The notes below the pieces were generated by a model. The model saw nothing but the letters and a program-made list of their open reading frames with translations, did no database searches and was not told the DNA's origin. This document shows, in pieces, positions 43,161-51,506 of a stretch of 64,000 nt of DNA. This DNA is from Neolewinella lacunae (lineage in GTDB: Bacteria; Bacteroidota; Bacteroidia; Chitinophagales; Saprospiraceae). The DNA is taken from positions 246,919 to 310,918 of the forward strand of contig NZ_JACSIT010000141.1 of the NCBI RefSeq assembly GCF_014349155.1, written 5' to 3'. Position 1 is the first letter of the stretch. Every line of letters begins with the position of its first letter. Position numbers and translations under genes: made by a program.

Positions 43161-43565
43161 ATGAAAACTCCGGACAACTACAACCCCCTCACGCCAGAGG
43201 AAGAGCACGTCATTGTACACAAGGGTACGGAAATGCCCTTCGCCAATGAGTACAACAATTTTAAGGTAGACGGCGTGTACGTCTGCCGCCGCTGCGATGC
43301 GCCCCTCTACGATAGCCAGGACAAGTTCAGCAGCGGTTGCGGCTGGCCAAGTTTCGACGACGAAATTGCCGGGGCCATTGATAAGGTGCGCGACCGCGAC
43401 GGCCGGCGGGTAGAAATCCTTTGCCACAACTGCGGCGGGCACCTTGGCCACGTCTTTGAAGGTGAGCGCTTCACCCCCAAGGACACCCGCCACTGCGTCA
43501 ACAGCCTCTCCATCCGCTTCATCCCCCGCGCCAAATTCGAGGCCCAAAGCGAAAACCCGGCCTGA
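43161..43565 (+). CDS. msrB: Peptide-methionine (R)-S-oxide reductase
   Basis: 134 aa. The zinc-binding pairs are CRRC and CHNC. The catalytic Cys is in [11 protein letters not shown], and the recycling-type Cys is in [11 protein letters not shown]. It reduces R-sulfoxide of methionine in proteins. The TGA stop at 43563-43565 is followed without any frame change by a complete MsrA sequence. Homologous Bacteroidota proteins are single MsrB-MsrA fusions, so this stop probably interrupts or splits an ancestral fusion. Confidence 0.93.
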   Translation: MKTPDNYNPLTPEEEHVIVHKGTEMPFANEYNNFKVDGVYVCRRCDAPLYDSQDKFSSGCGWPSFDDEIAGAIDKVRDRDGRRVEILCHNCGGHLGHVFEGERFTPKDTRHCVNSLSIRFIPRAKFEAQSENPA

Positions 43566-44069
43566 AGGGCCACCCTCTACCTGGCCAGTGGTTGCTTTTG
43601 GGGGCGGGAGTATCACCTCCGGCAACTCCCCGGCGTGGTGAACACCCGGGTGGGCTTCGCTGGCGGGCACCTGCCCCACCCCACCTACCGCCAGGTCTGT
43701 ACCAAAACCACCGGCCACGCTGAAACGGTGGAGGTAACCTACGACATCCGTACGCTTAGCACGGCGGACCTCCTGACCGAGTTCTTTGCCCTCCACGACG
43801 CTACCCGCAACCGCCAGGATCGCGGCGGGCAATACCGCTCGGCCATTTTCGTGCTGGCCGGTGACTCCGCCGGCCCGGAGCAACTGCAGACGGCCGAAGC
43901 CAGCGTCGAAAAACTGCGACAGAAGGGCTACGCCGTACAGACCCAAATAGCGGAAATCACGGCCTTCTACCCCGCCGAATCCCGCCACCAACAGTACTGT
44001 TCGGCCCGGGGAATCGCGCCCGAAAGACGGGATGCGGAGGAAATTCGAAAAATTTTAACATTTAAATAA
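43566..44069 (+). CDS. msrA: Peptide-methionine (S)-S-oxide reductase domain, no start codon of its own
   Basis: The frame continues directly from the msrB TGA: RATLYLASGCFWGREYHLRQ, with the catalytic Cys codon at 43593 in GCFWG. It continues NTRVGFAGGH, TGHAETVEV, QYRSAIF and a C-terminus with AFYPAESRHQQYC. Between the TGA and the catalytic Cys there is no ATG, GTG or TTG. The first GTG (43632) would cut off the active site. Options are readthrough of UGA (next base A), a CTG start at 43581, translational re-initiation at another codon, or a recent nonsense mutation. The rest of the domain is intact, with no further damage. Confidence 0.75.
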   Translation, partial: RATLYLASGCFWGREYHLRQLPGVVNTRVGFAGGHLPHPTYRQVCTKTTGHAETVEVTYDIRTLSTADLLTEFFALHDATRNRQDRGGQYRSAIFVLAGDSAGPEQLQTAEASVEKLRQKGYAVQTQIAEITAFYPAESRHQQYCSARGIAPERRDAEEIRKILTFK

Positions 44070-44265
44070 GGCAGTTTTTCCCTTAAAGGTCACTTGCGGT
44101 TTTTCCTAATGTTTATTCCGTTGGTGGCATCTCCACCGATGGAAATAGGGAGAAAATTTCGTTTTCGGTAGATTTTGCCCGTCTGGAGCCTGAATCGCGA
44201 AATCGGCAAAAGCCCGAAAAACGGGGCCGGAGGGCCTGACAAACAGGTCATTAGGGCCCAAAGCC

Positions 44266-44297
44266 TTGACCCGTGGCACCAGATGCCAGTATCTTTG
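44266..44297 (+). promoter_or_regulatory. Bacteroidota-type promoter for the lytic transglycosylase gene
   Basis: TTGAC at 44266-44270 and a perfect TATCTTTG (-7 box, TAnnTTTG) at 44290-44297, spaced about 20 bases. The start of transcription would be near 44303. Confidence 0.6.
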
Positions 44298-44302
44298 CGG
44301 GA

Positions 44303-44448
44303 GCTAAGGAACGGGGAAACCCTTTCTGGCGACTGTTTTTTCTCATCCGTACCCCAGATGATACCCCACGACAAGCTGACCGAAGAGCCGCATCCCATGA
44401 ACCCGCGGCAGTGAGGCGGTCAGTAATTTTTAAACGAAATTATTTTAG
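44303..44448 (+). promoter_or_regulatory. Possible structured 5' leader (riboswitch candidate)
   Basis: About 145 bases from the predicted start to the ATG. It contains GGGAGCTAAGGAACGGGGAA, then ACCC, and near the end ATGAACCCGCGGCAGTGAGG. These loosely recall the cyclic-di-AMP (ydaO) element, which controls wall-hydrolase genes elsewhere. The match is weak and by eye only. Confidence 0.25.
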
Positions 44449-45576
44449 ATGAGCAAGCTAATGAAGTGCTTGCACCTTGCCCTTTTTGTGGCAATGGTGC
44501 TGAGCGCGCAGGCGAACTCGATAAGTACAACGGTACCTTCATCCAGCAACGACCCCGCGAACATCAGCCACCGTTTGGCTGACCTTGACCTTCCCCTCTC
44601 CACCCACGCCACCGATGCCCACTTGCGCTCCAAGCTTCAGGACTACCTGGGCACCGGCAGCCACAGCACGGAAAAAATGTTGGGCCGAGCCAGCCAGTAC
44701 TTCCCCATCTTTGAGTACTACCTGGCCAAGCACGAAATGCCCGAAAGCCTGAAGTACCTGGCCGTGGCAGAATCCATGCTCGTACCCCGGGCAGTCTCTT
44801 CGGCCAGTGCGGCCGGCCTTTGGCAACTCATGCCCGCCACCGCCCGTAGCATGGGCCTCCGCGTCGACGGAACCGTTGACGAGCGCCTCGATCTCTACCG
44901 GGCTACCGAAGCTGCCGTGGTGATGCTCAAGGAACTGCACGGACAGTTTGGCGATTGGCACCTGGCACTTGCTGCCTACAATTGTGGTCCCGGCCGCGTC
45001 CGCAGGGCCATCTCCGCATCCGGCGGGCACACCTACTACCCCAAGGTAAAGCCTTACCTGCCCAGGGAGTCGCAGCAGTACGTAGCCGCCTACGTGGCCG
45101 CTGCCTACACCGTCAACTACTACGACGACTATGGCCTGACCCCCGCCGAAAATGTCAAGGAAGACGAACTGGCCGCCCTACGGGTCTACCGTCACCTTTC
45201 CCTCAACAAGCTGGCCGACGCTTGCGGCATCCCCCGCCAGCAACTGCGCAAGATGAACCCCAGCTACCTGCGGGGTTACGTACCGGCGAATGAGATCGGC
45301 TACCGCGTCCGGATCCCCCTGGAAAAGAAATGGGAAGCCAAAACCTTCATCTGGGGCCGCCCCAACCTCGTTGAAATTATGCCCCCCAACGAAACCGAGT
45401 TGGCCAGTCAGATTGTCGCCGATCTCGGCTTCAGCGCCCGCTACTGGCTGCTGGGCTGCCAGCCGGCCAACCTGCTCTCTTCCCCCTCGGTCGTCCAACT
45501 GGCCCACGAGGAGCGCTTTAACCTGGCCGTAGCCGAAAGCTACCAGGCCGTAGCGATGTTGACCACTGCCCCGTAG
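44449..45576 (+). CDS. Lytic transglycosylase, SLT family (MltD-like)
   Basis: 375 aa with a signal peptide (CLHLALFVAMVLSAQANS). The SLT domain covers about 75-240: KHEMPESLKYLAVAESMLVP with the catalytic Glu in VAESML, then SAAGLWQLMPATARSMGL and ALAAYNCGPGRVRRAI. A LysM-like region follows (LRVYRHLSLNKLADACGIPR, then QQLRKMNPSYLRGYVPANEI). It cuts peptidoglycan in the periplasm. A convergent bidirectional terminator separates it from smpB. Confidence 0.92.
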   Translation: MSKLMKCLHLALFVAMVLSAQANSISTTVPSSSNDPANISHRLADLDLPLSTHATDAHLRSKLQDYLGTGSHSTEKMLGRASQYFPIFEYYLAKHEMPESLKYLAVAESMLVPRAVSSASAAGLWQLMPATARSMGLRVDGTVDERLDLYRATEAAVVMLKELHGQFGDWHLALAAYNCGPGRVRRAISASGGHTYYPKVKPYLPRESQQYVAAYVAAAYTVNYYDDYGLTPAENVKEDELAALRVYRHLSLNKLADACGIPRQQLRKMNPSYLRGYVPANEIGYRVRIPLEKKWEAKTFIWGRPNLVEIMPPNETELASQIVADLGFSARYWLLGCQPANLLSSPSVVQLAHEERFNLAVAESYQAVAMLTTAP

Positions 45577-45597
45577 TGCCTCCCACGCTCCGGCGAA

Positions 45598-45645
45598 AAT
45601 GCAAAAGGGCCGTCTTGAATCATCAAGATGGCCCTTCTGCATTTT
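45598..45645. terminator. Bidirectional terminator between transglycosylase gene and smpB
   Basis: Nearly perfect 20-bp stem, AATGCA/TGCATT outer and AAGGGCC...TCTTGA / TCAAGA...GGCCCTT inner, with A-rich left and T-rich right flanks. It serves both converging genes. Confidence 0.9.
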
Positions 45646-45665
45646 ACGGCAATGGAGCGGGCAGT

Positions 45666-46127
45666 TTAGTTGAACTTCTTCATGACCCGGTCCAACTGCA
45701 CTTTGTTGTCGCGAGCTTTAATGGTTTCGCGCTTATCGTAGGTCTTTTTACCCTGCACCAGGGCAATTTCCAGCTTGGCAATGCCCCTCTCGTTAAGGTA
45801 GAGGCGATAGGGGACGATGGTGAATCCTTTTTCCTTGACCTTGCGTTGCCACTTTTTGAGCTCCTGCTTTTTCAGGAGGAGCTTGCGGGGCTGCCGCTCT
45901 TCGTGGTTGTGGATGTTGCCCTGCTTGTATTCGCCGATGAACACGGAGCGTACCCACATTTCGGAGCCCTGGAAGATGCAGTAGGCATCGCGCAGATTGA
46001 CGTGGCCCCCGCGGATGCTCTTGATCTCGGTGCCGGATAAGACGATGCCCGCCTCGAGGGTCTCCAGGAAGGTGTAATCATGCCGCGCTTTGCGGTTAAC
46101 GAATTCTGTTTTTTTCTGTTTGGCCAT
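45666..46127 (-). CDS. smpB: SsrA-binding protein SmpB
   Basis: 153 aa from the ATG at 46127. It binds tmRNA for ribosome rescue. Seen: VNRKARHDYTFLETLEAGIV, LSGTEIKSIRGGHVNLRDAY, the HNHEERQPRKLLL strand, and the basic tail KARDNKVQLDRVMKKFN needed in the decoding centre. No tmRNA gene was seen in the window. The longer upstream frame is not supported. Confidence 0.96.
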   Translation of the reverse strand: MAKQKKTEFVNRKARHDYTFLETLEAGIVLSGTEIKSIRGGHVNLRDAYCIFQGSEMWVRSVFIGEYKQGNIHNHEERQPRKLLLKKQELKKWQRKVKEKGFTIVPYRLYLNERGIAKLEIALVQGKKTYDKRETIKARDNKVQLDRVMKKFN

Positions 46128-46223
46128 AAGTCCGGGTAAAAAGGGAGCGGGGTAAAGATGCTCCAAAAAAAGCTGGTAGTGTAAAATACCCAAACGTCCA
46201 CTAAAGTTTCCCCGGCCTTCTTT

Positions 46224-46643
46224 TCAGTAGGCCTTCCAGGGCTTTAAATTGATGGCCAGCTCTACGGGGCCGGCGGCAAACCAACTGGCAACTTCGGCAA
46301 ACTGCGGAGCCCGCCACTTGGAAGGAGGAACCTGGGTAAAGCCGTAGGGTTCGGTGGGAGCGCCAAAGAGGTTGGTATCCAGTTCCCCGTTGCCGTTTAC
46401 GTCGTGAAAAGCAGCGAGCACGTAATGCCCCGGGGCGGGAAGTTCGAGGCTGAGGGCCATCGACTTATCGGCCACGGAATAGACGGCAGACTGGATGGGC
46501 TTTTGCTGGCTGAATCCCGTGGCGGAGTCGTAAACCGCCAGCCGGATTTGTCCGCTGGCTCCTTGCTCGGTGGTCAGGGTCAGGTGAACCTTAGGAAGAG
46601 AGGGGGGGAAGAGAAAAAACGAAATGGCGAGTAGCAAAGTCAT
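46224..46643 (-). CDS. DUF2141-family exported protein
   Basis: 139 aa from the ATG at 46643. Short signal peptide (MTLLLAISFFLFPPSL). The body is a single Ig-like beta domain: GQIRLAVYDSATGF, LPAPGHYVLAAFHDVNGNGE with a calcium-loop-like DVNGNGELD, then FGAPTEPYGF. This motif set is characteristic of DUF2141. Function is unknown. It is followed on the same strand by smpB, 96 bases away. Confidence 0.82.
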   Translation of the reverse strand: MTLLLAISFFLFPPSLPKVHLTLTTEQGASGQIRLAVYDSATGFSQQKPIQSAVYSVADKSMALSLELPAPGHYVLAAFHDVNGNGELDTNLFGAPTEPYGFTQVPPSKWRAPQFAEVASWFAAGPVELAINLKPWKAY

Positions 46644-46744
46644 TGTTTCATTGGTTGGGTGTAGAATAGCCTGGCCAAGGGCCGTCAAACAGGTATAACG
46701 CCCATCACTGGGCAATGGTGGCGTGGGTAAAGGTTATCCAATTC

Positions 46745-47983
46745 CTAAAAGTGGGGCGCGAGCAGTCCGCTGATCTCTTTGGGGTAGCAAACGAAATACT
46801 TGCGGAAAGTGCGGGGGGCAATGCCAAAGTCGCTGATTTTGGACATGGGCACTACACTGCCCGATTTGGTAAGTACCATGATCTCGTCTTTGTTCAGGGT
46901 GTAGGCGCTGTTGCTTTCTTCTCCGACGATGAGGAAGCTCTCCGCCCCCCGCGGCAGATCGCGGTGGCTGGCCAAGGCAGTCCGGATGTTGTCCAGGTAC
47001 GCCGCCGGAAAGGGTTCGTTGGAGAACTCGAGCCGGAAAAGGCGGCGGTTGACCAGGCCGTAGCTGAGGTAGGACAACAGCGGATCGGAGTGTTTTTGCC
47101 AGGCCTTGACGGCGGCGGAGATGTCGGTATCATCCAGGGCGGCAAAGCAGTCGAGCAGTTCGTTGCGGCGCTTTTTGAAGTCTTCGGTAGTGATGTGGTG
47201 GTTGAGGAAATATTCCAGGCTGGGCGGGGCCCACGGCGTTTGGCCCATGGCGGCCAGTTCGCGGGCCCGCTGCAAGACGAGGATCAGCATCCGCTCCGCC
47301 GAAACCACGGTCTTGTGTAAGTACACCTGCCAGTACATGATGCGCCGGCTGGTGAGGAAGCGCTCCACGGAGTAGATGCCCTTTTGCTCAATGACCAGTT
47401 GATCGTCTACCACATTGAGCATCTTGATGATGCGGTCGTAGCCAATGACGCCTTCGCTGACGCCGGTGAAGTAAGAGTCGCGGTTGAGGTAGTCCATCCG
47501 GTCCATATCGAGCTGGCCGGAGACCAACTGGTGGAGAAAGGGCTTGGGGTATCGGCCGGTAAAAATTTCGATGGCCAGGCTGAGGCGGCCCTGGAACTCC
47601 TCATTCAGCCGCTCCATAAAAAGGAGGGAGAGTTCTTCGTGGTGGGCGTAAATCAGGGTGTGTTCGAGGGTATGGGAAAAAGGGCCGTGGCCGATGTCGT
47701 GGAGCAGGATGGCGATGCTCACTGCTTCTGCTTCGGCGGCGGAGATGGCGACGCCCTTGCCGCGCAGGCTGGCGATGGCGTCCCCCATCAGGTGTAATGC
47801 CCCGAGGGCGTGGTGAAAACGGGTGTGCAGGGCCCCGGGGTACACGTAGTGGGTAAGACTGACTTGCTTGATGCTCCGCAGGCGCTGGAAAAACGGATGC
47901 TCGATGAGCTCAAACAAGGTGCCATACGGGATGGTGATGAAGCCGTAAACGGGGTCGTTGAGGATCTTATGGGTTTTTTCCAT
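46745..47983 (-). CDS. HD-domain phosphohydrolase
   Basis: 412 aa from the ATG at 47983; the open frame upstream crosses a dispersed repeat. Metal-dependent HD fold: HTRFHHALGALHL, ILLHDIGHGPFSHTLE (the HD pair), and SGQLDMDRMDYLNRDSYF with the far Asp. The arrangement resembles the dGTPase/SAMHD1-like group (YdhJ type) common in Bacteroidota. Nucleotide substrate unknown. It stands divergent from the SpoIIE phosphatase gene, 254 bases away. Confidence 0.88.
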   Translation of the reverse strand: MEKTHKILNDPVYGFITIPYGTLFELIEHPFFQRLRSIKQVSLTHYVYPGALHTRFHHALGALHLMGDAIASLRGKGVAISAAEAEAVSIAILLHDIGHGPFSHTLEHTLIYAHHEELSLLFMERLNEEFQGRLSLAIEIFTGRYPKPFLHQLVSGQLDMDRMDYLNRDSYFTGVSEGVIGYDRIIKMLNVVDDQLVIEQKGIYSVERFLTSRRIMYWQVYLHKTVVSAERMLILVLQRARELAAMGQTPWAPPSLEYFLNHHITTEDFKKRRNELLDCFAALDDTDISAAVKAWQKHSDPLLSYLSYGLVNRRLFRLEFSNEPFPAAYLDNIRTALASHRDLPRGAESFLIVGEESNSAYTLNKDEIMVLTKSGSVVPMSKISDFGIAPRTFRKYFVCYPKEISGLLAPHF

Positions 47984-48175
47984 TGGCGGAGCCGGGGGGC
48001 GGAAGGTGGACAAAAGTACCGAAAACGCGGGAAGGCGCAGCCTTTTACCTGCGGGAATGACCCACCGCTTGCCAAAGCTACGGCAAAACTCCTCCTCCCC
48101 ACGGGAGTACCCGGCGAGCGGAGGTATTCCCCCGCTCCCCGTCCATACTCCCCCCACTCGGGGGGGCGGGGGGGA

Positions 48176-48193
48176 GCACCTGCGGCCGCGCCC
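48176..48193 (+). repeat. Dispersed 18-bp repeat, copy 14, with G-rich hairpin
   Basis: Exact core. Upstream CTCCCCCC...GGGGGGGAG forms the same hairpin as in copies 2 and 15. It lies in the divergent interval between the HD hydrolase and phosphatase genes. Confidence 0.85.
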
Positions 48194-48237
48194 ACCTTGC
48201 ACATTAGTGCCGGATTCCTGCTTTATATTTACGCCCG

Positions 48238-49491
48238 ATGACGGACCAAATAACGCGCATGAATGCCCTGGAACGCGAACTGCATTTGCGGCAGTTGCAG
48301 GTCCGCCGTCTGCTCCAAATCACCCAGGCCATCAACAACAACGTTGCCGTTGATGACCTTTTTGACATGTACCGGACCTTCCTGCACCAGGAACTCGGCG
48401 TACTGGAAATGGCTCTGTTCGTGCGCGACAGCCAAAACGACCAGCGCTGGCTGATGGCTACCCAGATCGGGATGGACGATAAGCCGCTCCCTGACTTCGA
48501 CCTGGGCGCTGCCCTGGCCCGGTTCACCCGGCCGGGCCTGGTCAACCCCAAGGTCCACCCCTTCTTCGCCAATTTTGTCCACGTCGTTCCCGTCCTCCAC
48601 AAAGAGCGGCCCATTGCCTACATCCTCATCGGCCGCTTCAGCGAAGAAGAAGACATGTTTGAGCGGGTGCAGATCATCACCACGATCACCAACGTCATTG
48701 CCGTAGCGATTGAGAACAAGCGTCTTTTTCGGCGGCAACTGGAACAGGAAAGGCTCGAAGCGGACCTGGACCTCGGGGCCAAAGTGCAGCAAATGCTCAT
48801 CCCTGAAAAGTATCCGCACCGCGACCAGTACGAGATCAGCACGATCTACAAACCCAAGCTGGGGGTAGGTGGGGATTACATCGATTACAAAGAGTTTGAA
48901 GACGGAAAGCTCGTCTTTTGCATCGGCGACTTCACCGGCAAGGGCGTGAGTGCGGCCCTGCTGATGGCCAATTTCCAGGCCAACTTCCACACCCTCATCA
49001 AGAAACGGACCGACCTCTACGACTTCGTTACCGAAATCAACACCGCCGTGTACCAGATCACGCGGGGGGAGCGCTTCGTCACTTTCTTTGTAGCCGAGTA
49101 TGACATGCACGACCACGTCTTGCGCTACGTCAACGCCGGCCATCCGCCACCGGTACTGGTGAGCGAAAACGGCATTAAACTGCTGACGGAAGGCACCCTG
49201 GTTTTGGGCTCCATCGACGTGCTTCCGATGCTGGAAGTGGGCACTGTACAGCTCCCAGACGAGGCCCTGGTGGTTACCTTTACCGACGGCCTGACGGACC
49301 TGCAAAACCTGGCCGGGGAAACCTTCGACGAGCAAATCCTCTACGATTTTTGCCGCCGCCAGCACGGGCGCTCCGCCGCCGCTTTCAACCGGTCGCTCAA
49401 GACGATGCTCGACGATTTCCGGCAGCAGACCGAGTATCCTGACGACCTGACGGTGCTCACCTGCCGCATCTTCCGGGGGCTGGAGGAGTAG
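48238..49491 (+). CDS. GAF plus SpoIIE-type PP2C phosphatase (RsbU-like)
   Basis: 417 aa. The N-terminal helix (ERELHLRQLQVRRLLQITQA) leads into a GAF-like domain (about 30-165), a coiled linker (FRRQLEQERLEADLDLGAKV) and a SpoIIE phosphatase domain. Its metal-site aspartates are in GVGGDYIDY, GDFTGKGVSAALLMA, TFTDGLTD and PDDLTVLTC. Such enzymes dephosphorylate STAS-domain antagonists to release sigma factors. The RsbW-like kinase at 27.9 kb is a plausible partner, though unlinked. Confidence 0.92.
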   Translation: MTDQITRMNALERELHLRQLQVRRLLQITQAINNNVAVDDLFDMYRTFLHQELGVLEMALFVRDSQNDQRWLMATQIGMDDKPLPDFDLGAALARFTRPGLVNPKVHPFFANFVHVVPVLHKERPIAYILIGRFSEEEDMFERVQIITTITNVIAVAIENKRLFRRQLEQERLEADLDLGAKVQQMLIPEKYPHRDQYEISTIYKPKLGVGGDYIDYKEFEDGKLVFCIGDFTGKGVSAALLMANFQANFHTLIKKRTDLYDFVTEINTAVYQITRGERFVTFFVAEYDMHDHVLRYVNAGHPPPVLVSENGIKLLTEGTLVLGSIDVLPMLEVGTVQLPDEALVVTFTDGLTDLQNLAGETFDEQILYDFCRRQHGRSAAAFNRSLKTMLDDFRQQTEYPDDLTVLTCRIFRGLEE

Positions 49492-49619
49492 ACGGGCTGC
49501 GTGAGGGACCGAAGCGCCGGGCACCGGAACGGCGGCTTTCATCCTGATGCACCGGGGCTTAGTCGAAAAGTGACCAAATTCAGAACGAAATGCCTTCCTT
49601 TACCGTTAAGGATTAGCAC

Positions 49620-50477
49620 ATGAAGGACAAAAATCTAGCGGCAGTACTGGCTTTTTTTGGCGGCATAATGGGCTTGCACCGCTTTTACCTGGGGCAGGTG
49701 GGCCTCGGCATTCTCTACATCATCTTTGCTCCGCTGGCCTGGTTGATTGGTGTCATCGATGCCATCTCTTTTTTGAGCATGGACCAGCAAACCTTCGACG
49801 CGAAGTACAACAAGAGCCAATACCACCCCGTCCAGCCCCAGTTGCGCAACCAGAACGCCAGGCCGATGAACGACCGCGAAGCCCGCTACCAGCAGCGCCA
49901 ACGCGACCGCGCCATACGCGAGCAACAACTGCGGCAAAAACGCAACGGCCGCCGAGCCTCCGAAACAGGGCCCAGCCCCCAGCCCGTCCGGGCCGTATCC
50001 ACCGGGCAGGCCGAGCGCGAAGCCGGACTGAAATACTTCCGCGATTTCGAGTACGACCGGGCCATTCTCGCTTTTCAGCAGGCACTGGAGAAAAACCCCC
50101 GCGACGTGGCCTCCCACTTCAACATTGCTTGCTCCTATTCCTGCGAGGAAGAGGCCGACAAAGCTTTTTACCACCTGGACCGGGCCGTCGCCATGGGTTT
50201 TGCGGACTTCGAGCGGATCCGTACCCACGATAGCCTGGCGTTTTTGCGGGTCCAGCCCAACTTCGAGGCCTTCGTCGCCAATGGTTACCGCCTGGCCCCG
50301 GACCGCAGCGAAGAGGAAGTAGTACTGGCCAATCCGATTAAGGAAGAAGAAATGGTTGAACTGCCCCAAATCAGCGAAGACCTGCTCGAACAACTCCAAC
50401 GCCTGGCTACCCTGAAGGAGAAAGGGCTGCTGACGGAGAATGAGTTTGCCACCCAGAAAAAACGCTTACTGGGTTAA
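49620..50477 (+). CDS. TM2-domain protein with TPR and SHOCT-like tail
   Basis: 285 aa. Residues 1-60 are a TM2 domain: two membrane helices with GGIMGLHRFYLGQVGLGILY and the DAISFLSM end. A basic, Gln/Arg-rich linker follows (REARYQQRQRDRAIREQQ). Then TPR-like repeats (AGLKYFRDFEYDRAILAFQQ, DVASHFNIACSYSCEEE, then a third). It ends with LEQLQRLATLKEKGLLTENE, a SHOCT-like short helical motif. It probably serves as a membrane-bound scaffold. It is followed 3 bases later by the CBS protein gene. Confidence 0.85.
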   Translation: MKDKNLAAVLAFFGGIMGLHRFYLGQVGLGILYIIFAPLAWLIGVIDAISFLSMDQQTFDAKYNKSQYHPVQPQLRNQNARPMNDREARYQQRQRDRAIREQQLRQKRNGRRASETGPSPQPVRAVSTGQAEREAGLKYFRDFEYDRAILAFQQALEKNPRDVASHFNIACSYSCEEEADKAFYHLDRAVAMGFADFERIRTHDSLAFLRVQPNFEAFVANGYRLAPDRSEEEVVLANPIKEEEMVELPQISEDLLEQLQRLATLKEKGLLTENEFATQKKRLLG

Positions 50478-50479
50478 AC

Positions 50480-51205
50480 ATGCCTATATTTCCCCGCCGT
50501 GGCAGCGTTCCCACCTTTTTGCCTCTCACCAACCTCGACTTCCCCTTGACTGCAGAATCCCTCCTTACTGACCTGATTGTCCCGCTACGTCCCGCTGATA
50601 CCGGTGAAGAAGCGCTCGGCGTGATGGGCGAATTTTACGTTCGCCATCTGCCCATCGTGGAAAACCGGCAGTTGGTAGCCGTGATTTCCGAGGAGGACAT
50701 CCTCAACGCCGACGCCATGGAAGAGGTGGGCAATTATCCCCTGGCTTCGCGGCCCCCGGCGGTGTTCCCCGATGACCACCTTTACGACGTGATGCGCCTG
50801 CTGGTGGAGTACAAGCTGACGGTAGTGCCCGTCATTGACCGGGAGGGGAACTACCTCGGGATGGTCAGCAGCGAAGATTTATTGCGTTTCTTCGCCGAAT
50901 CGAGCACCTTCCGTGATCCAGGGTCCATCGTCATTCTGGAAGTGGGCCGGCAGGACTACAGCCTGGCCGAAATTGCCCGCATTGTGGAGAGTGACGGGGC
51001 GGTGATCCTGAGCAGTTTTGTCCGTAGTTTTCCCGATTCTGGTCTCGTGGAGGTCACCATCAAGGTCAGCAGCCAGAGTATTGCCAGCACCCTGGCCACC
51101 TTCGAGCGCTACAAATACACGGTGAAGGCCAGCTTCAATGAGAAGCAACTCCAGGATACCATGCGCGAGCGCTACGACAGCCTGATGAGCTACCTCAACG
51201 TTTAG
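50480..51205 (+). CDS. CBS-domain protein with ACT-like C-terminus
   Basis: 241 aa. The first CBS repeat has RHLPIVENRQLVAVISEEDI, the second LTVVPVIDREGNYLGMVSSE; together they make a Bateman module for adenosyl ligands. Residues ~150-235 (SIVILEVGRQDYSLAEIARI, ...VEVTIKVSSQSIASTLATFE) resemble an ACT regulatory fold. It is 3 bases after the TM2 protein stop, so co-transcribed. Target unknown. Confidence 0.86.
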   Translation: MPIFPRRGSVPTFLPLTNLDFPLTAESLLTDLIVPLRPADTGEEALGVMGEFYVRHLPIVENRQLVAVISEEDILNADAMEEVGNYPLASRPPAVFPDDHLYDVMRLLVEYKLTVVPVIDREGNYLGMVSSEDLLRFFAESSTFRDPGSIVILEVGRQDYSLAEIARIVESDGAVILSSFVRSFPDSGLVEVTIKVSSQSIASTLATFERYKYTVKASFNEKQLQDTMRERYDSLMSYLNV

Positions 51206-51218
51206 GGTAGTATTTTTT

Positions 51219-51236
51219 GGGCGCGGCCGCAGGTGC
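51219..51236 (-). repeat. Dispersed 18-bp repeat, copy 15, with C-rich hairpins
   Basis: Exact core followed by CTCCCCCC/GGGGGGAG and then a second C/G hairpin (GGCCCCCAACCCCCAATGGGG-type). Confidence 0.85.
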
Positions 51237-51339
51237 TCCCCCCCGACCCCCCGAAGGGGGGAGAATGTTGGCCCCCAACCCCCAATGGGGGAGAGCAAGG
51301 GACGGTGGAGACTTCCCTTGCTCCCCAAAGACATTCCCT

Positions 51340-51357
51340 GCACCTGCGTGCGCGCCC
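51340..51357 (+). repeat. Dispersed 18-bp repeat, copy 16 (variant)
   Basis: GCACCTGCGTGCGCGCCC; closes the 139-bp inverted pair with copy 15. Confidence 0.7.
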
Positions 51358-51506
51358 TGAAAGGACCTCTTTTTTAGGGCCAACTTCTTGGGCTACGCAG
51401 AAAAGCAGGCCCTTGAGAACTGTCAGTATACGACATCCACGGCTGGCGTAACCTCCGTAAGTGATCTTACACGTAGTTTTACGGAATTGACCACCAGCTA
51501 TTTTCT

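Larger units (their letters stand above)
44070..44448. other. 379-base intergenic region with promoter and long leader
   Basis: The first ~190 bases hold nothing recognised. A Bacteroidota promoter is at 44266-44297, followed by a leader of about 145 bases with several possible stems before the transglycosylase ATG. Confidence 0.5.
51206..51506. other. 301-base intergenic region with an inverted repeat pair
   Basis: Two dispersed-repeat cores (51219 and 51340) face outward around two C/G hairpins and an AAGGGA...TCCCTT stem. No gene seen. Confidence 0.6.

Noticed and set aside
44070-46223. tmRNA gene near smpB
   Set aside because: No tRNA-Ala-like ends or tag reading frame were found in the flanking intergenic sequence.
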